From: Mycobacterium sp. SMC-4
Lineage (GTDB): Bacteria > Actinomycetota > Actinomycetes > Mycobacteriales > Mycobacteriaceae
Assembly: GCF_025263265.1 (NCBI RefSeq)
Contig: NZ_CP079871.1
Location: 6,494-70,493 of the forward strand
Direction: 5' to 3'
Length of the DNA stretch: 64,000 bases
Part shown: positions 16,857 through 25,035 of the stretch, piece by piece
Numbering within the stretch: position 1 is the stretch's first letter
How the letters are laid out: every line of letters begins with the position of its first letter
Translations under genes and position numbers: made by a program
Notes under the pieces: model-generated
What the model saw: the letters and a program-made list of their open reading frames with translations, nothing else
Databases searched by the model: none
Told to the model about the DNA's origin: nothing

Positions 16857-17345
16857 ATGACCCTATCCCGTGACGAGCTAGCCGATTTCGCCGAAAGTAT
16901 GGCGCGCGCAGGGGATCGCGACACCCAGCACGTGACCGAGGAGCACCTCGTCGTGAACTCCACCGAGGCACACTGGATCCAGACCGGAAGCCCATCAGAA
17001 ATTGGATTGCTTCTGCGGATACCCGCCCGCTCCATTGAGTTCTTCCTGCAGAAGATCCCCGCCGGTGCGGGCAGTGACCTTCATCGACACGTACACGAGT
17101 CAGTTCACTTCGTGCGACATGGCTCGGGCTGGTCGGAGATTGGCGATCAACGCGTAACGTGGAGCGCAGGCGACTTCGTGTATACGCCGCCGTGGGTATG
17201 GCATCGCCACTATGCAGATGACCAACAGGACGTCGAGATGATAGTCATCGAGAACTCCCGCCTCCTGGCTGCCGTGGACGCAACCCAGAGGGAAACCAGG
17301 GGCAACGTTAGCTTCGCCGAGGCTTTCGGCGTCGGCGACACGTAA
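16857..17345 (+). CDS. Single-domain cupin protein
   Basis: A 162-residue protein with one cupin barrel. The first cupin motif reads LHRHVHESVHFVRHGSG (His and Glu metal ligands); the second is about WSAGDFVYTPPWVWHRHYA. ATG 16857 follows an AGAGGAG ribosome site. It lies 71 bp after pcaJ on the same strand, suggesting a role in aromatic metabolism, for example a dioxygenase-like or sensor cupin, but the sequence does not say which substrate. No signal peptide is visible. The 13 bases at 17352-17364 just after the stop match the IS256-A right end. The function is unknown. Confidence 0.7.
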   Translation: MTLSRDELADFAESMARAGDRDTQHVTEEHLVVNSTEAHWIQTGSPSEIGLLLRIPARSIEFFLQKIPAGAGSDLHRHVHESVHFVRHGSGWSEIGDQRVTWSAGDFVYTPPWVWHRHYADDQQDVEMIVIENSRLLAAVDATQRETRGNVSFAEAFGVGDT

Positions 17346-17569
17346 GCAGTGGAGAAATTGTCAAGGTAATCGCTTCGAAGGGCGCTTGACGACGGCGGTC
17401 AAACACACGGCGGCCGGTCAACCCATCCACGGCGCTAATGTCCAGCCGCCCTGCAACTTTCGTGGCCGCGGCGTCTCCCGGCGAAGCAGGCGGCCTGATC
17501 TGCACCCGTGTTGTCGGCCCACGGGTTGTGCGAGTAAAGCGCAAAGTGATCACGATGCGGTCACATGCG

Positions 17570-18040
17570 TTATTCGTCGAACCCTTCATCTGGGATAGCA
17601 AACGCCGCCCTGGCGTTGTCGTTGAGATTTGCAAATCCATCGATAACCACCCGGGCCACGCGGGTCTCATGGTCGACAATGCGGATCAGCCACGTGTGAA
17701 AGGCCGCACCGGTGAATTCTTCGCTGACCGGCGAAGGAGCTCTCCAGCGACGGAAGAAGAACTCGAGTCGTGTCGTCAGCTCGATGACATCCTCCTGCAC
17801 CGGAACGTAGGAAAGTACTTGACGCAGTTCGAGGCGTTCGTCGAAAATCCCGTCCCGCTGCGTGAGATACAACCGCAGACCATTGAGTCCCTTCCATTGG
17901 TGGCCGCCGCGAAAGCCGATTTCGAAGTCGTCTGTGAGGACGGTTGCGAACATTTGCTCGGCCGGCGAGTGGCGCTGTTCTAAGCGCAGGTAGTCATCGA
18001 TCGTCGAAACGAACGCCGGCAGGTCGGGGGTACTCGACAC
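17570..18040 (-). CDS. NTF2-like (SnoaL-type) protein
   Basis: A 156-residue protein. Early VSTIDDYLRLEQRHSPAEQMFATVLTDDFE is the usual helix-plus-strand opening of small NTF2-like folds (residues about 11-40), followed by alternating strands. Such proteins are often small enzymes or ring-hydroxylating dioxygenase beta-like subunits. GTG 18040 is preferred because AAGGAG precedes it by 7 bp. It lies 24 bp downstream of the truncated iclR-like gene on the same strand, hence formerly its operon partner, and convergent to the cupin gene. A role in aromatic or terpenoid metabolism is possible; no catalytic residues can be assigned. Confidence 0.6.
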   Translation of the reverse strand: MSSTPDLPAFVSTIDDYLRLEQRHSPAEQMFATVLTDDFEIGFRGGHQWKGLNGLRLYLTQRDGIFDERLELRQVLSYVPVQEDVIELTTRLEFFFRRWRAPSPVSEEFTGAAFHTWLIRIVDHETRVARVVIDGFANLNDNARAAFAIPDEGFDE

Positions 18041-18064
18041 AGAACATCTCCTTTGCCAATGTAG

Positions 18065-18267
18065 TTAGACCAGCTTAGTAGCAAGCTCTGCGGCAGCTTC
18101 GCCGATGATGCCAGCTACTTTGCGGACATGTGATGGCCGTAACCGATAGCTCGGCGCTGATGCATTTAGTGCCAGCCTCACGTCGGGACCTCTTGCAGGT
18201 ATGGCGACAGCAACGGATGCGACACCTTCTTCGCTTTCCTCCCTACTGGTCGCGAAACCGCTCTTTC
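18065..18267 (-). pseudogene. IclR-family regulator, only the C-terminal end remains
   Basis: About 67 residues downstream of the IS256-A copy 2 boundary match the end of an IclR effector domain: GFATSREESEEGVASVAVAI, then a Pro/Ala/Asp-rich turn, LALNASAPSYRL and a final helix. The N-terminal HTH and most of the domain are missing; they are not found on the other side of the insertion, where an hsdS relic lies instead. The insertion therefore accompanies a deletion or exchange. It is not the same gene as pcaR at 10838. Confidence 0.72.
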
Positions 18268-19730
18268 GAGAAATAGTCAAATCCTGTGGATCGAGGGTCG
18301 TCAGGCGACCTCGGACACTGGGGTGTCGGGCGATGGTTCCGGGGTGATGTCGACCGGACGTTCGAGGAGCTTGCCCTGGTGGAACACTGCGCCGGCCCGC
18401 ACCAACGCCACCAGGTGTGGTGCGTTGACCGCCCGCCACCGCGACTGCGCTGCTTCGATCAGCTTGTAGGCCATCGCCATGCCCGCCGCCCGTGATCCCG
18501 GGCCCTTGGTCACCCTGGTCCGAAGCCGAACCGTCGCGAAGGTCGATTCGATCGGGTTCGTGGTGCGTAGATGCACCCAGTGCTCGGCGGGATACCGGAA
18601 GTACTCGAGCAGCACGTCGGCGTCATCGACGATTTTCTTCACCGCTTTCGGGTACTTCGCGCTGTAGTCACGTTCGAACGCTGCGATCGCCAACTGCGCC
18701 TTGTCGATGTCCTCGGCCCCGATGATCTCCTTCATCGCCGCCAACGCACCCGGATGCGCCGATTTCGGGAGTGCAGCAAGAACGTTGGCTTGTTTGTGGA
18801 ACCAGCAGCGTTGTTCGCGGGTGGCGGGGAACACCTCCCGCAGTGCCCGCCAGAATCCCAAAGCTCCGTCCCCGACCGCGAGCGCCGGCGCGCGCATCCC
18901 GCGGCGGCGGCAATCCCGCAGCAGGTCCGCCCAGGACTCGGTGGACTCTCGGTAGCCGTCGGCCAGGGCGACGAGTTCCTTGCGGCCGTCCGCCCGCACC
19001 CCGAGCATCACCAACAGGCAGAGCTTTTCCTGCTCGAGCCGGACTTTCAGGTGGATGCCGTCGACCCACAGGTACACGTAGTCGACCTGCGAGAGGTCCC
19101 TGGTGCCGAAGGCCTTCGCCTCGTCCTGCCACTGGGCCGTGAGCCGGGTGATCGAGGATGCGGACAGTCCGGCGCCGGTGCCGAGGAACTGTTCGAGCGC
19201 CGGCCCGAAGTCACTGGTTGACAGGCCGTGCAGGTACAGCAGCGGCAGCACCTCCGATACCTGCTCGGACTTGCGAGCCCAGGCGGGCAGGATCGCCGAG
19301 GAGAACCGCTTGCGCTCGCCGGTATCGGGGTCGATCCGCTTGTCGTTCACGCGGGGCGCCTTCACCGCCACCGCACCCGCCGAGGTCACGACCTCACGTT
19401 CGGCGTGGTATCCGTTGCGGACCACCAGTCGGTGGCCGTGTTCGTCGACCTCACCGGCATACCGGGCTACATAGTCGGCGACCTCGGCCTGCAACGCCGC
19501 GGCCAGCATCTGCCGGGCACCGTCGCGGACGATCTGGTCGAGCAACGACCGGCCCGCACCGGCCGCATTGCGGGTCTCGTTGGAGTCGTCGTTGTTGTCT
19601 ACTACCGTGAGCACGGGCGTGCCTTCCCGCCAGCGCGCCAACGCTGGTCTTGATCAGAATTCGGATTCCTTGCAGATCATCTTCCGGGAAGGCACGCCCG
19701 CCCGGGATCCACAGGTTCTGATCATTGCTC
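18268..19730 (-). mobile_element. IS256-A copy 2
   Basis: About 1.46 kb with transposase on the minus strand. The right end (complement) begins GAGCAATGATCAGAACCTG; the left end begins GAGAAATAGTCAAATCCTG and is more divergent than in the other copies. The flanks (GCTCTTTC on the left, GATTCAGG on the right) do not match, so there is no target duplication, and the flanking genes are unrelated (iclR end and hsdS end). With copy 1 it brackets the pca cluster in inverted orientation. Confidence 0.85.
18301..19614 (-). CDS. IS256-A copy 2 transposase (intact)
   Basis: A 437-residue mutator-type transposase. The start is taken at GTG 19614 because VLTVVDNN aligns with the MLTVVHD start of copies 3 and 4; the longer frame reaches into the IS end. 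Motifs: KAPRVNDKRIDPDTGERKRFSS reduced to the usual KAPRV region, YLWVDGIHLKVR (catalytic Asp), LAVGDGALGFW, RCWFHK and TTNPIESTFATVR (catalytic Glu). It is somewhat diverged from copies 1, 3 and 4 (for example VADYVARYAGEV early and PEPSPDTPVSEVA at the end), so it is a related rather than identical element. Confidence 0.9.
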   Translation of the reverse strand: MLTVVDNNDDSNETRNAAGAGRSLLDQIVRDGARQMLAAALQAEVADYVARYAGEVDEHGHRLVVRNGYHAEREVVTSAGAVAVKAPRVNDKRIDPDTGERKRFSSAILPAWARKSEQVSEVLPLLYLHGLSTSDFGPALEQFLGTGAGLSASSITRLTAQWQDEAKAFGTRDLSQVDYVYLWVDGIHLKVRLEQEKLCLLVMLGVRADGRKELVALADGYRESTESWADLLRDCRRRGMRAPALAVGDGALGFWRALREVFPATREQRCWFHKQANVLAALPKSAHPGALAAMKEIIGAEDIDKAQLAIAAFERDYSAKYPKAVKKIVDDADVLLEYFRYPAEHWVHLRTTNPIESTFATVRLRTRVTKGPGSRAAGMAMAYKLIEAAQSRWRAVNAPHLVALVRAGAVFHQGKLLERPVDITPEPSPDTPVSEVA

Positions 19731-20167
19731 GATTCAGGCTCGCCGCAGGCGACGTTCTAGTCGCGCGCTCCGGAGCGACGGTCGGAGTCTCAGCCGTAGT
19801 CCGGGAACTGCCGCGAGCGGCTGTGTTTGCTTCGTATCTAATCCGAATCGTTCCCGTTGAAGCATGGCTCTCGAAATGGTGGCCGATTCTAGTGGGGTCA
19901 GAGTTCTACTGGACTCAGGTAAGGAGTATCACGACCGGCTCAGCGCAGCCGAATATCAACAGTACGAACATGCGCGGCTGGTTGATCCCAATTCCTCCCC
20001 TGCAGGAACAGCACCGCATAGTTCAGCGCGTCGAGGAGTTATGGGGACTCTGCGCGGAGTTGGAGGTTTTGTATGCAACTCGTGCCGAAGTGCGAACCGC
20101 ATTGGCATCCGCGACCCTACATCGGTTAGCAGGTGACGGTCGCGTACGTCGAAACACGCGACTTTGA
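19731..20167 (+). pseudogene. hsdS: Type I restriction specificity subunit HsdS, C-terminal remnant
   Basis: The open frame leaving the IS encodes LAAGDVLVARSGATVG, ASYLIRIVP, SITTGSAQPNIN and IPIPPLQEQHRIVQRVEEL, which are the characteristic distal target-recognition domain and following conserved helix of HsdS. About 145 residues remain of a protein usually near 400, with no start of its own. No hsdM or hsdR is in the window. IS256-A copy 2 truncated it on the left. It is not functional and records a lost restriction system. Confidence 0.85.
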
Positions 20168-20550
20168 TTCGGCTGTGGTGCTGGTTGACGGCATGAGGAC
20201 ATTGCGATGCGCTCAGAGGAAGAGTGAATCGCCCTGGGTTTCCCGGAGGCCTCCACCATTTCCAGGGCGATTCATTCAAGGCAGACAAGGCGGCGGCGGC
20301 CCGGCTTTTGGATGCTTTGGATATCATGGGCATTGTCACTGTCTGAGTCGGCGTACTTGAGAATTTTCTGACAACCAAGAGTGCCCCCAAAGGTCCTGGG
20401 TGGTTGCCAATTGCTTTCGCCGAGAAAGCTCACAAGACCGCCGCTGCACGAGAACAGGCGCGCCGATTGCTGACGGCGGCGGGCTTTCCCTAGCGGGAAT
20501 CTCACTGCGCGCTGCGTGAGCTTCGCCAAGGTCGGCTTGGCGGCGTAGCG
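20168..20550. other. Relic stretch between hsdS remnant and IS6100
   Basis: 383 bp without a credible gene. It holds the hairpin at 20226-20273. Short open stretches encode KADKAAAARLLDALDIMG and WLPIAFAEKAHKTAAAREQ, separated by a stop; they look like decayed coding sequence, but I do not recognise a family. Confidence 0.4.
20226..20273. repeat. 12-bp-armed inverted repeat
   Basis: GAATCGCCCTGG at 20226-20237 is perfectly complementary to CCAGGGCGATTC at 20262-20273, with a 24-base loop. It lies 58 bp after the hsdS remnant. It may be a terminator-like hairpin (no T-run follows) or an IS end: GCCCTGGGTTTCC resembles ends of actinobacterial IS3-type elements. Confidence 0.5.
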
Positions 20551-21430
20551 GGCTCTGTTGCAAAGATTGGCGGCAGTCAGAGGTAGGCTGTCGCTCTGCG
20601 CCGATCAGGCGGCTGCTGCGAAATGGTGGTTGAGCATGCCCATGGCCTCCGTCAGCGCCGAGGGCCCAATGCCAAAAGCTCTCTCCACAAGGCGCACCTC
20701 GCCCCTGATGCCGGGCTGCAGGCACCAGGGGCGAGCCTGTCCTTTGCGCAGGGCTCGCATGACTTCGAATCCCTTGATCGTGGCATAGGCCGTGGGGATC
20801 GATTTGAAACCGCGCACCGGCTTGATCAGTATCTTGAGCTTTCCGTGATCGGCCTCGATCACGTTATTGAGATACTTCACCTGCCGGTGGGCCGTCTCCC
20901 GGTCCAGCTTTCCTTCGCGCTTCAATTCGGTGATCGCTGCACCATAGCTCGGCGCTTTGTCGGTATTGAGCGTGGCAGGCTTTTCCCAGTGCTTCAGGCC
21001 TCGCAGGGCCTTGCCCAGGAACCGCTTCGCTGCCTTGGCGCTGCGGGTCGGCGACAGGTAGAAATCGATCGTGTCGCCCCGCTTGTCGACTGCCCGGTAC
21101 AGGTAGGTCCACTTGCCCCGCACCTTGACGTAGGTTTCATCCAGGCGCCAGCTCGGATCAAAGCCACGCCGCCAGAACCAGCGCAGCCGCTTCTCCATCT
21201 CCGGGGCGTAGCACTGGACCCAGCGATAGATCGTCGTATGGTCGACCGAAATGCCGCGTTCCGCCAGCATTTCCTCAAGGTCGCGATAGCTGATCGGATA
21301 GCGACAATACCAGCGCACCGCCCACAGGATCACATCACCCTGGAAATGGCGCCACTTGAAATCCGTCATCGTTCCGTCCGTCCAATCTCCGCCAAGCATG
21401 CTCAAGCTTCACGATTTTTGCAACAGAGCC
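20551..21430 (-). mobile_element. IS6100
   Basis: Exactly 880 bp bounded by GGCTCTGTTGCAAA at 20551-20564 and its complement TTTGCAACAGAGCC at 21417-21430, the IS6100 terminal repeats. The flanking octamers (GCGTAGCG on the left, CGGGACAC on the right) differ, so there is no target duplication; this is common where IS6100 has mediated a deletion or replicon fusion. It separates the hsdS/IS256-A side from the mce operon. Confidence 0.97.
20605..21369 (-). CDS. tnpA: IS6100 transposase
   Basis: IS6-family DDE transposase of 254 residues beginning MTDFKWRHFQGDVILWAVRW and ending GMLNHHFAAAA. The catalytic Asp is in RLDETYVKVRGKW, the second Asp in TLNTDKAPSYG and the Glu in NNVIEADHGKLK. The ATG at 21369 is the usual start; in-frame codons further upstream would extend it by 12 residues without an obvious ribosome site. 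The gene appears intact, so the element should be able to form cointegrates. Confidence 0.97.
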   Translation of the reverse strand: MTDFKWRHFQGDVILWAVRWYCRYPISYRDLEEMLAERGISVDHTTIYRWVQCYAPEMEKRLRWFWRRGFDPSWRLDETYVKVRGKWTYLYRAVDKRGDTIDFYLSPTRSAKAAKRFLGKALRGLKHWEKPATLNTDKAPSYGAAITELKREGKLDRETAHRQVKYLNNVIEADHGKLKILIKPVRGFKSIPTAYATIKGFEVMRALRKGQARPWCLQPGIRGEVRLVERAFGIGPSALTEAMGMLNHHFAAAA

Positions 21431-21594
21431 CGGGACACTACGTTTCGAATGTAATTGTCACCGCTGAAGCCAAACTCTAGACCTTCCTTGGCATAGCCCG
21501 AATGTCGGCGCCACTCCGAGGTCGACAGCATTCACCCCCGCCGAGGCGGATCAAAGTCGCGGCGGTTCCAGCATGTAGATATTTGCCGTAACGC

Positions 21595-21638
21595 TTGCAT
21601 GCCCAACAGCACCTGTGCATACTAACCGTACGCACGGT
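21595..21638 (+). promoter_or_regulatory. Candidate mce promoter with TetR-like palindrome
   Basis: Within the 289-bp stretch between IS6100 and the mce operon, TTGCAT (21595-21600) is separated by 17 bp from CATACT (21618-21623). Immediately after it, ACCGT-ACGC-ACGGT at 21625-21638 is a perfect palindrome placed over the expected start of transcription, as for a TetR- or GntR-type operator. mce operons are commonly repressed by such regulators, but none is encoded beside this one. Nothing else is recognised in 21431-21719. Confidence 0.4.
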
Positions 21639-21719
21639 CGGTACTCGGGCAATTGGTCTCGCGGACGTCCCCGACGCGCAGGCATTGATGCCCCGCGTAG
21701 CAATCAGGAGGATCCAACA

Positions 21720-21764
21720 ATGTTCACTTCCACCCCGTTTGGTCTACGCTGCGGCTTCCTATGA
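21720..21764 (+). CDS. Possible 14-residue leader peptide coupled to yrbEA
   Basis: ATG 21720 is preceded by a strong AGGAGG site and opens a short frame, MFTSTPFGLRCGFL, whose TGA overlaps the yrbEA ATG (ATGA). The yrbEA start itself has no recognisable ribosome site, so the leader would deliver ribosomes to it by translational coupling. A coding role for the peptide itself is doubtful. The alternative is that yrbEA begins elsewhere. Confidence 0.35.
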   Translation: MFTSTPFGLRCGFL

Positions 21765-22627
21765 CATTCTCCGAATCCGGCTCCGCGACAACGGGAACCC
21801 GCGATGCCATAGGCGAGGTTGCGGATGGGGCGCGCAGGTACATTGCGTCCCACCCGTTGATGTCGTTGGGGACATTGGGCGGACAGGCCGTACTAGCGGT
21901 GCGCACTGTTCAGTGCTTGTTCACCGATGCACTCGCTCGCCGCTTCCAGTTCCGAGAGTTCATACAGCAGGCCGCATTCATGGCCTCAACAGCCTTTGTC
22001 CCAACAATATTCGTGACGATTCCGATCGGTGTAACACTGGCGATCCAGTTCAGCTTGTTGGCAGGACAAGTGGGCGCAACGTCGCTGGCGGGAGCTGCCA
22101 CAGGGCTCGCAGTCATCCGCCAAGGTGCGCCACTCGTTGCAGCTGTCTTGTTGGCAGCCGCGGTAGGTTCGGCAGTCTGCGCAGACCTGGGATCCCGAAC
22201 GATGCGTGAAGAGATCGACGCGATGACGGTGATGGGAGTTTCGCCGATCCACCGCCTGGTAGTTCCGCGTTTTGCGGCTGTGATCATTGTGGGAATAGCA
22301 CTGACTGGCTTAACCAGCTTTGTAGGCTTCCTCGCCGGCTACACATTCAACGTCTACATGCAAAACGGCACGCCGGGATCTTTTGTCGCGACGTTCTCCT
22401 CGTTCGCAACGATCGGCGACTTGCTGTTGGCGCTCGCCAAGGCAGTGGTCTTCGGCGCCATTGTGGCGATCGTGAGTTGCCACAAAGGCTTGAGCACTCG
22501 CGGTGGGCCCGCCGGAGTCGCCAACTCGGTGAACGCAGCAGTCGTCGAGTCGATACTGCTACTGATGACTGTCAACGTGGTCATGACCCAGCTGTATATC
22601 ATCGTTTTCCCCAAAGCGAGTTTCTAG
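21761..22627 (+). CDS. yrbEA: YrbEA, MlaE-type permease of the Mce lipid importer
   Basis: A 288-residue inner-membrane permease with about five to six hydrophobic helices. The MlaE family core is visible: FQFREFIQQAAFMAS, then IPIGVTLAIQFS, and the cytoplasmic EEIDAMTVMGVSPIHRLVVPR loop that contacts the ATPase. With YrbEB it forms the transmembrane core of an ABC-type importer fed by the Mce proteins. Start ATG 21761 overlaps the stop of the putative leader. The next gene follows after 3 bp. No Mkl/MceG ATPase is encoded here; in mycobacteria it is a shared chromosomal gene. Confidence 0.92.
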   Translation: MTFSESGSATTGTRDAIGEVADGARRYIASHPLMSLGTLGGQAVLAVRTVQCLFTDALARRFQFREFIQQAAFMASTAFVPTIFVTIPIGVTLAIQFSLLAGQVGATSLAGAATGLAVIRQGAPLVAAVLLAAAVGSAVCADLGSRTMREEIDAMTVMGVSPIHRLVVPRFAAVIIVGIALTGLTSFVGFLAGYTFNVYMQNGTPGSFVATFSSFATIGDLLLALAKAVVFGAIVAIVSCHKGLSTRGGPAGVANSVNAAVVESILLLMTVNVVMTQLYIIVFPKASF

Positions 22628-22630
22628 CCC

Positions 22631-23491
22631 ATGACGGCACCCACCCGGTTCCGCCCGCCAGTGACGCAGATGGTGGCAAGCTCCGCGCTCGTCGCAGGAC
22701 TGGTCGTGGCAAAAGCCGGCCACATCAGCTACTTCTTCCGCAACATCCTGTTATCGATCCCCCTTGTCGTGCGCCGCTATCGAAAAGAGTTCACGCGGGT
22801 ACTGGTCGATATCAGCTGGGGCAACGGCTCGATTGTGGTTGGTGGCGGGACCATAGGCGTTGCGATCGTGTTGGGCGCCACAGCGGGCGCGCTGATCAGC
22901 GTGGAGGGATTCAACGCCTTGAATCTGCTTGGGCTGGGCCCAGCCACCGGGCTGATTTCCTCGTTTGTCGGTACCCGTGAGCTGGCGCCTGTGATGATTG
23001 GGTTGGCATTCGCGACCCAGGCAGGCTGTCGATTTACCGCACAATTAGGCGCAATGCGCATCAACGAGGAGATCGATGCCCTTGACACCCTTGGCGTCAA
23101 CTCAGTTGCATACCTGGTAACAACCCGAGTGGCCGCGGCTGTCACAGCCGCCGTTCCGCTGTTTCTCGTATGTCTTGCGGCGGCGTACGTTTCGGCTGAA
23201 ATGGTTGCGGCGGCGGTAAGCGACCACTCTGTCGGTACCTATATGCACTACTTCAGTCTGGGTGCAAGCGGACGTGACGTCTTCTTTGCCGTGGTCAAGG
23301 CCGTGGTGTTTGTCTTCGCAGCATCCACGATGCAGTGCTACTACGGCTACTACGCGAGCGGTGGCCCAGCCGGCGTCGGTGTCGCCGCCGGGAGGGCGAT
23401 GCGCGCCAGCATCACTGTCGTGATCATCGTGAACATGCTTCTCACTATGGCGCTTTGGAGCGTCGACTCTGGCGCCAGGTTCGGAGGGTAG
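22631..23491 (+). CDS. yrbEB: YrbEB, second MlaE-type permease
   Basis: A 286-residue homologue of YrbEA with several membrane helices and the conserved loop INEEIDALDTLGVNSVAYLV, followed by TRVAAAVTAAVPL. FVGTRELAPVMIGL is also typical of the family. ATG 22631 lies 3 bp after the yrbEA stop and the gene ends 1 bp before mceA's GTG, so it belongs in the same transcript. It pairs with YrbEA as a heterodimeric permease. Confidence 0.92.
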   Translation: MTAPTRFRPPVTQMVASSALVAGLVVAKAGHISYFFRNILLSIPLVVRRYRKEFTRVLVDISWGNGSIVVGGGTIGVAIVLGATAGALISVEGFNALNLLGLGPATGLISSFVGTRELAPVMIGLAFATQAGCRFTAQLGAMRINEEIDALDTLGVNSVAYLVTTRVAAAVTAAVPLFLVCLAAAYVSAEMVAAAVSDHSVGTYMHYFSLGASGRDVFFAVVKAVVFVFAASTMQCYYGYYASGGPAGVGVAAGRAMRASITVVIIVNMLLTMALWSVDSGARFGG

Positions 23492-23492
23492 C

Positions 23493-25031
23493 GTGACAAA
23501 TTCCTTCGACACTGACTCCCGCGGCCCATCCAATCGGCGTCTGTTCGTCGCGGGAGTTTGCTTTCTCACCGTCATCGGTAGCGTCATCGCGTTGTGTCTC
23601 ATGAAGTCTCAAGGAAGGCTCGACAACATAGTTCGTGTGACCGCTGAGCTGATGAACGTGGGCGACGGTCTTCCTGCGAAGTCAGATGTCAAGTTTCGAG
23701 GCGTACTTGTAGGCGAAGTTAGCGACGTCGAGCTTTCCGGCGTAGGACGACCGTACATTGTTCGAATCAACCTCAAACCCAATCATGCATCCAGCATCCC
23801 CGACACGGTCACGGCGCGAGTTGTTCCGTCCAACGTCTTCGCGGTTTCGTCGGTGCAATTGGTCTCGAACGGGCTGGACCTGTCTCCGCTGCGCTCTGGC
23901 TCAGTGATACGCGAGGATCACACCCTACCCACGGTTTTGTTCCAGTCTTTGTTAACCAAAGTTCGCGAATTACTCAAGTCAGTGAGCCGAGATGACAACG
24001 ACAACACCATCGGTGTGCTCGCAGCTCTCAGCGGCGCGGCCGAAAGCCGCGGCAGTAGCATCCGTGCGGCGGGCAGCGACCTCCACCACATTGTTACGCA
24101 GCTGAATAATGTTGTCGGCGATAACAATGACCCCACCACCATATCGGCACTCGCGACTGCGGCCAATGCGCTACGACAAGCTGAGCCAGTTCTGAGCGAC
24201 GCTCTCGACGAGGCGATCGCACCCATGCGTGCACTGACCGAAACGCGATCTCAGTTGACTAACTTGATCTCGGCAGGCACCAATACGACTACAACACTTG
24301 GTGAGGCGTTCGATAACCACACCGACCGTCTTATTGCCATTACCACCCAGTTGACCCCTGTTATCGGCACGCTCGCCGACAACTCCGATGAATTCACACC
24401 GATCGCAACCAGGATGACGAGAATGGCCGAACGCGTCGAGGCCAATTACGACACCGAAAGACACAACTACGTCATCAAGGCAATCGTCAGTCTGGCGCCT
24501 TTCCGACAATACGTCCGCGCTGATTGCCCCCGTTACGGAGAACTCGAGGGGCCAAGTTGTCAAACAGCGCCAGAGGTACCGACTGCGCCCGATCTGTTGC
24601 CGGCATTAGGATCAATGGGAATCCCACCACCGAATGGGATCACGGAGAATCGACCGAATCTTGCTCCACCGCGTGATTCGGTTCGGCACGCCGGCGACGT
24701 ACCTGGCGGGATTCCTCCGAGCGCTCACCCCACCCCTGGCCCGCCAATCTCAGATCCCGGCAGTTCGCTCGCGCCCACGGAAGCATCGGCCCCAGAAACA
24801 GTGATTACGACTCCTTCTGATAAGCCCGAGGAGGCCTCGTCCGAAACGTTCGGGCTGCCACAGAATTACGAACAGGAGTACGGAGGGAGTGTCGGCCCGG
24901 TCGGCAGCGTCGCCGAGAACTCCCAGTTGAGCCAAGTAGTAGGCCGCGAGGCCGATTCGGCAGTTCAACTTCTACTCGGACCGGTGTTGCGGGGCGCGGC
25001 GGTACACATCACTCCGGACACAGGAAGGTAG
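23493..25031 (+). CDS. mceA: MceA-type exported substrate-binding protein
   Basis: A 512-residue protein with an N-terminal signal-anchor (LFVAGVCFLTVIGSVIALCL, about residues 17-36), the MCE/MlaD domain (about 45-125; LMNVGDGLPAKSDVKFRGVLVG split here at the usual beta-barrel turn), a long helical region that builds the Mce tunnel, and a Pro/Ser-rich C-terminal tail of about 150 residues. The Mce ring is anchored outside the membrane and conducts lipids to YrbE. GTG start following GGAGGG. It is longer than many MceA proteins because of the tail. Confidence 0.9.
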   Translation: MTNSFDTDSRGPSNRRLFVAGVCFLTVIGSVIALCLMKSQGRLDNIVRVTAELMNVGDGLPAKSDVKFRGVLVGEVSDVELSGVGRPYIVRINLKPNHASSIPDTVTARVVPSNVFAVSSVQLVSNGLDLSPLRSGSVIREDHTLPTVLFQSLLTKVRELLKSVSRDDNDNTIGVLAALSGAAESRGSSIRAAGSDLHHIVTQLNNVVGDNNDPTTISALATAANALRQAEPVLSDALDEAIAPMRALTETRSQLTNLISAGTNTTTTLGEAFDNHTDRLIAITTQLTPVIGTLADNSDEFTPIATRMTRMAERVEANYDTERHNYVIKAIVSLAPFRQYVRADCPRYGELEGPSCQTAPEVPTAPDLLPALGSMGIPPPNGITENRPNLAPPRDSVRHAGDVPGGIPPSAHPTPGPPISDPGSSLAPTEASAPETVITTPSDKPEEASSETFGLPQNYEQEYGGSVGPVGSVAENSQLSQVVGREADSAVQLLLGPVLRGAAVHITPDTGR

Positions 25032-25035
25032 AAGA

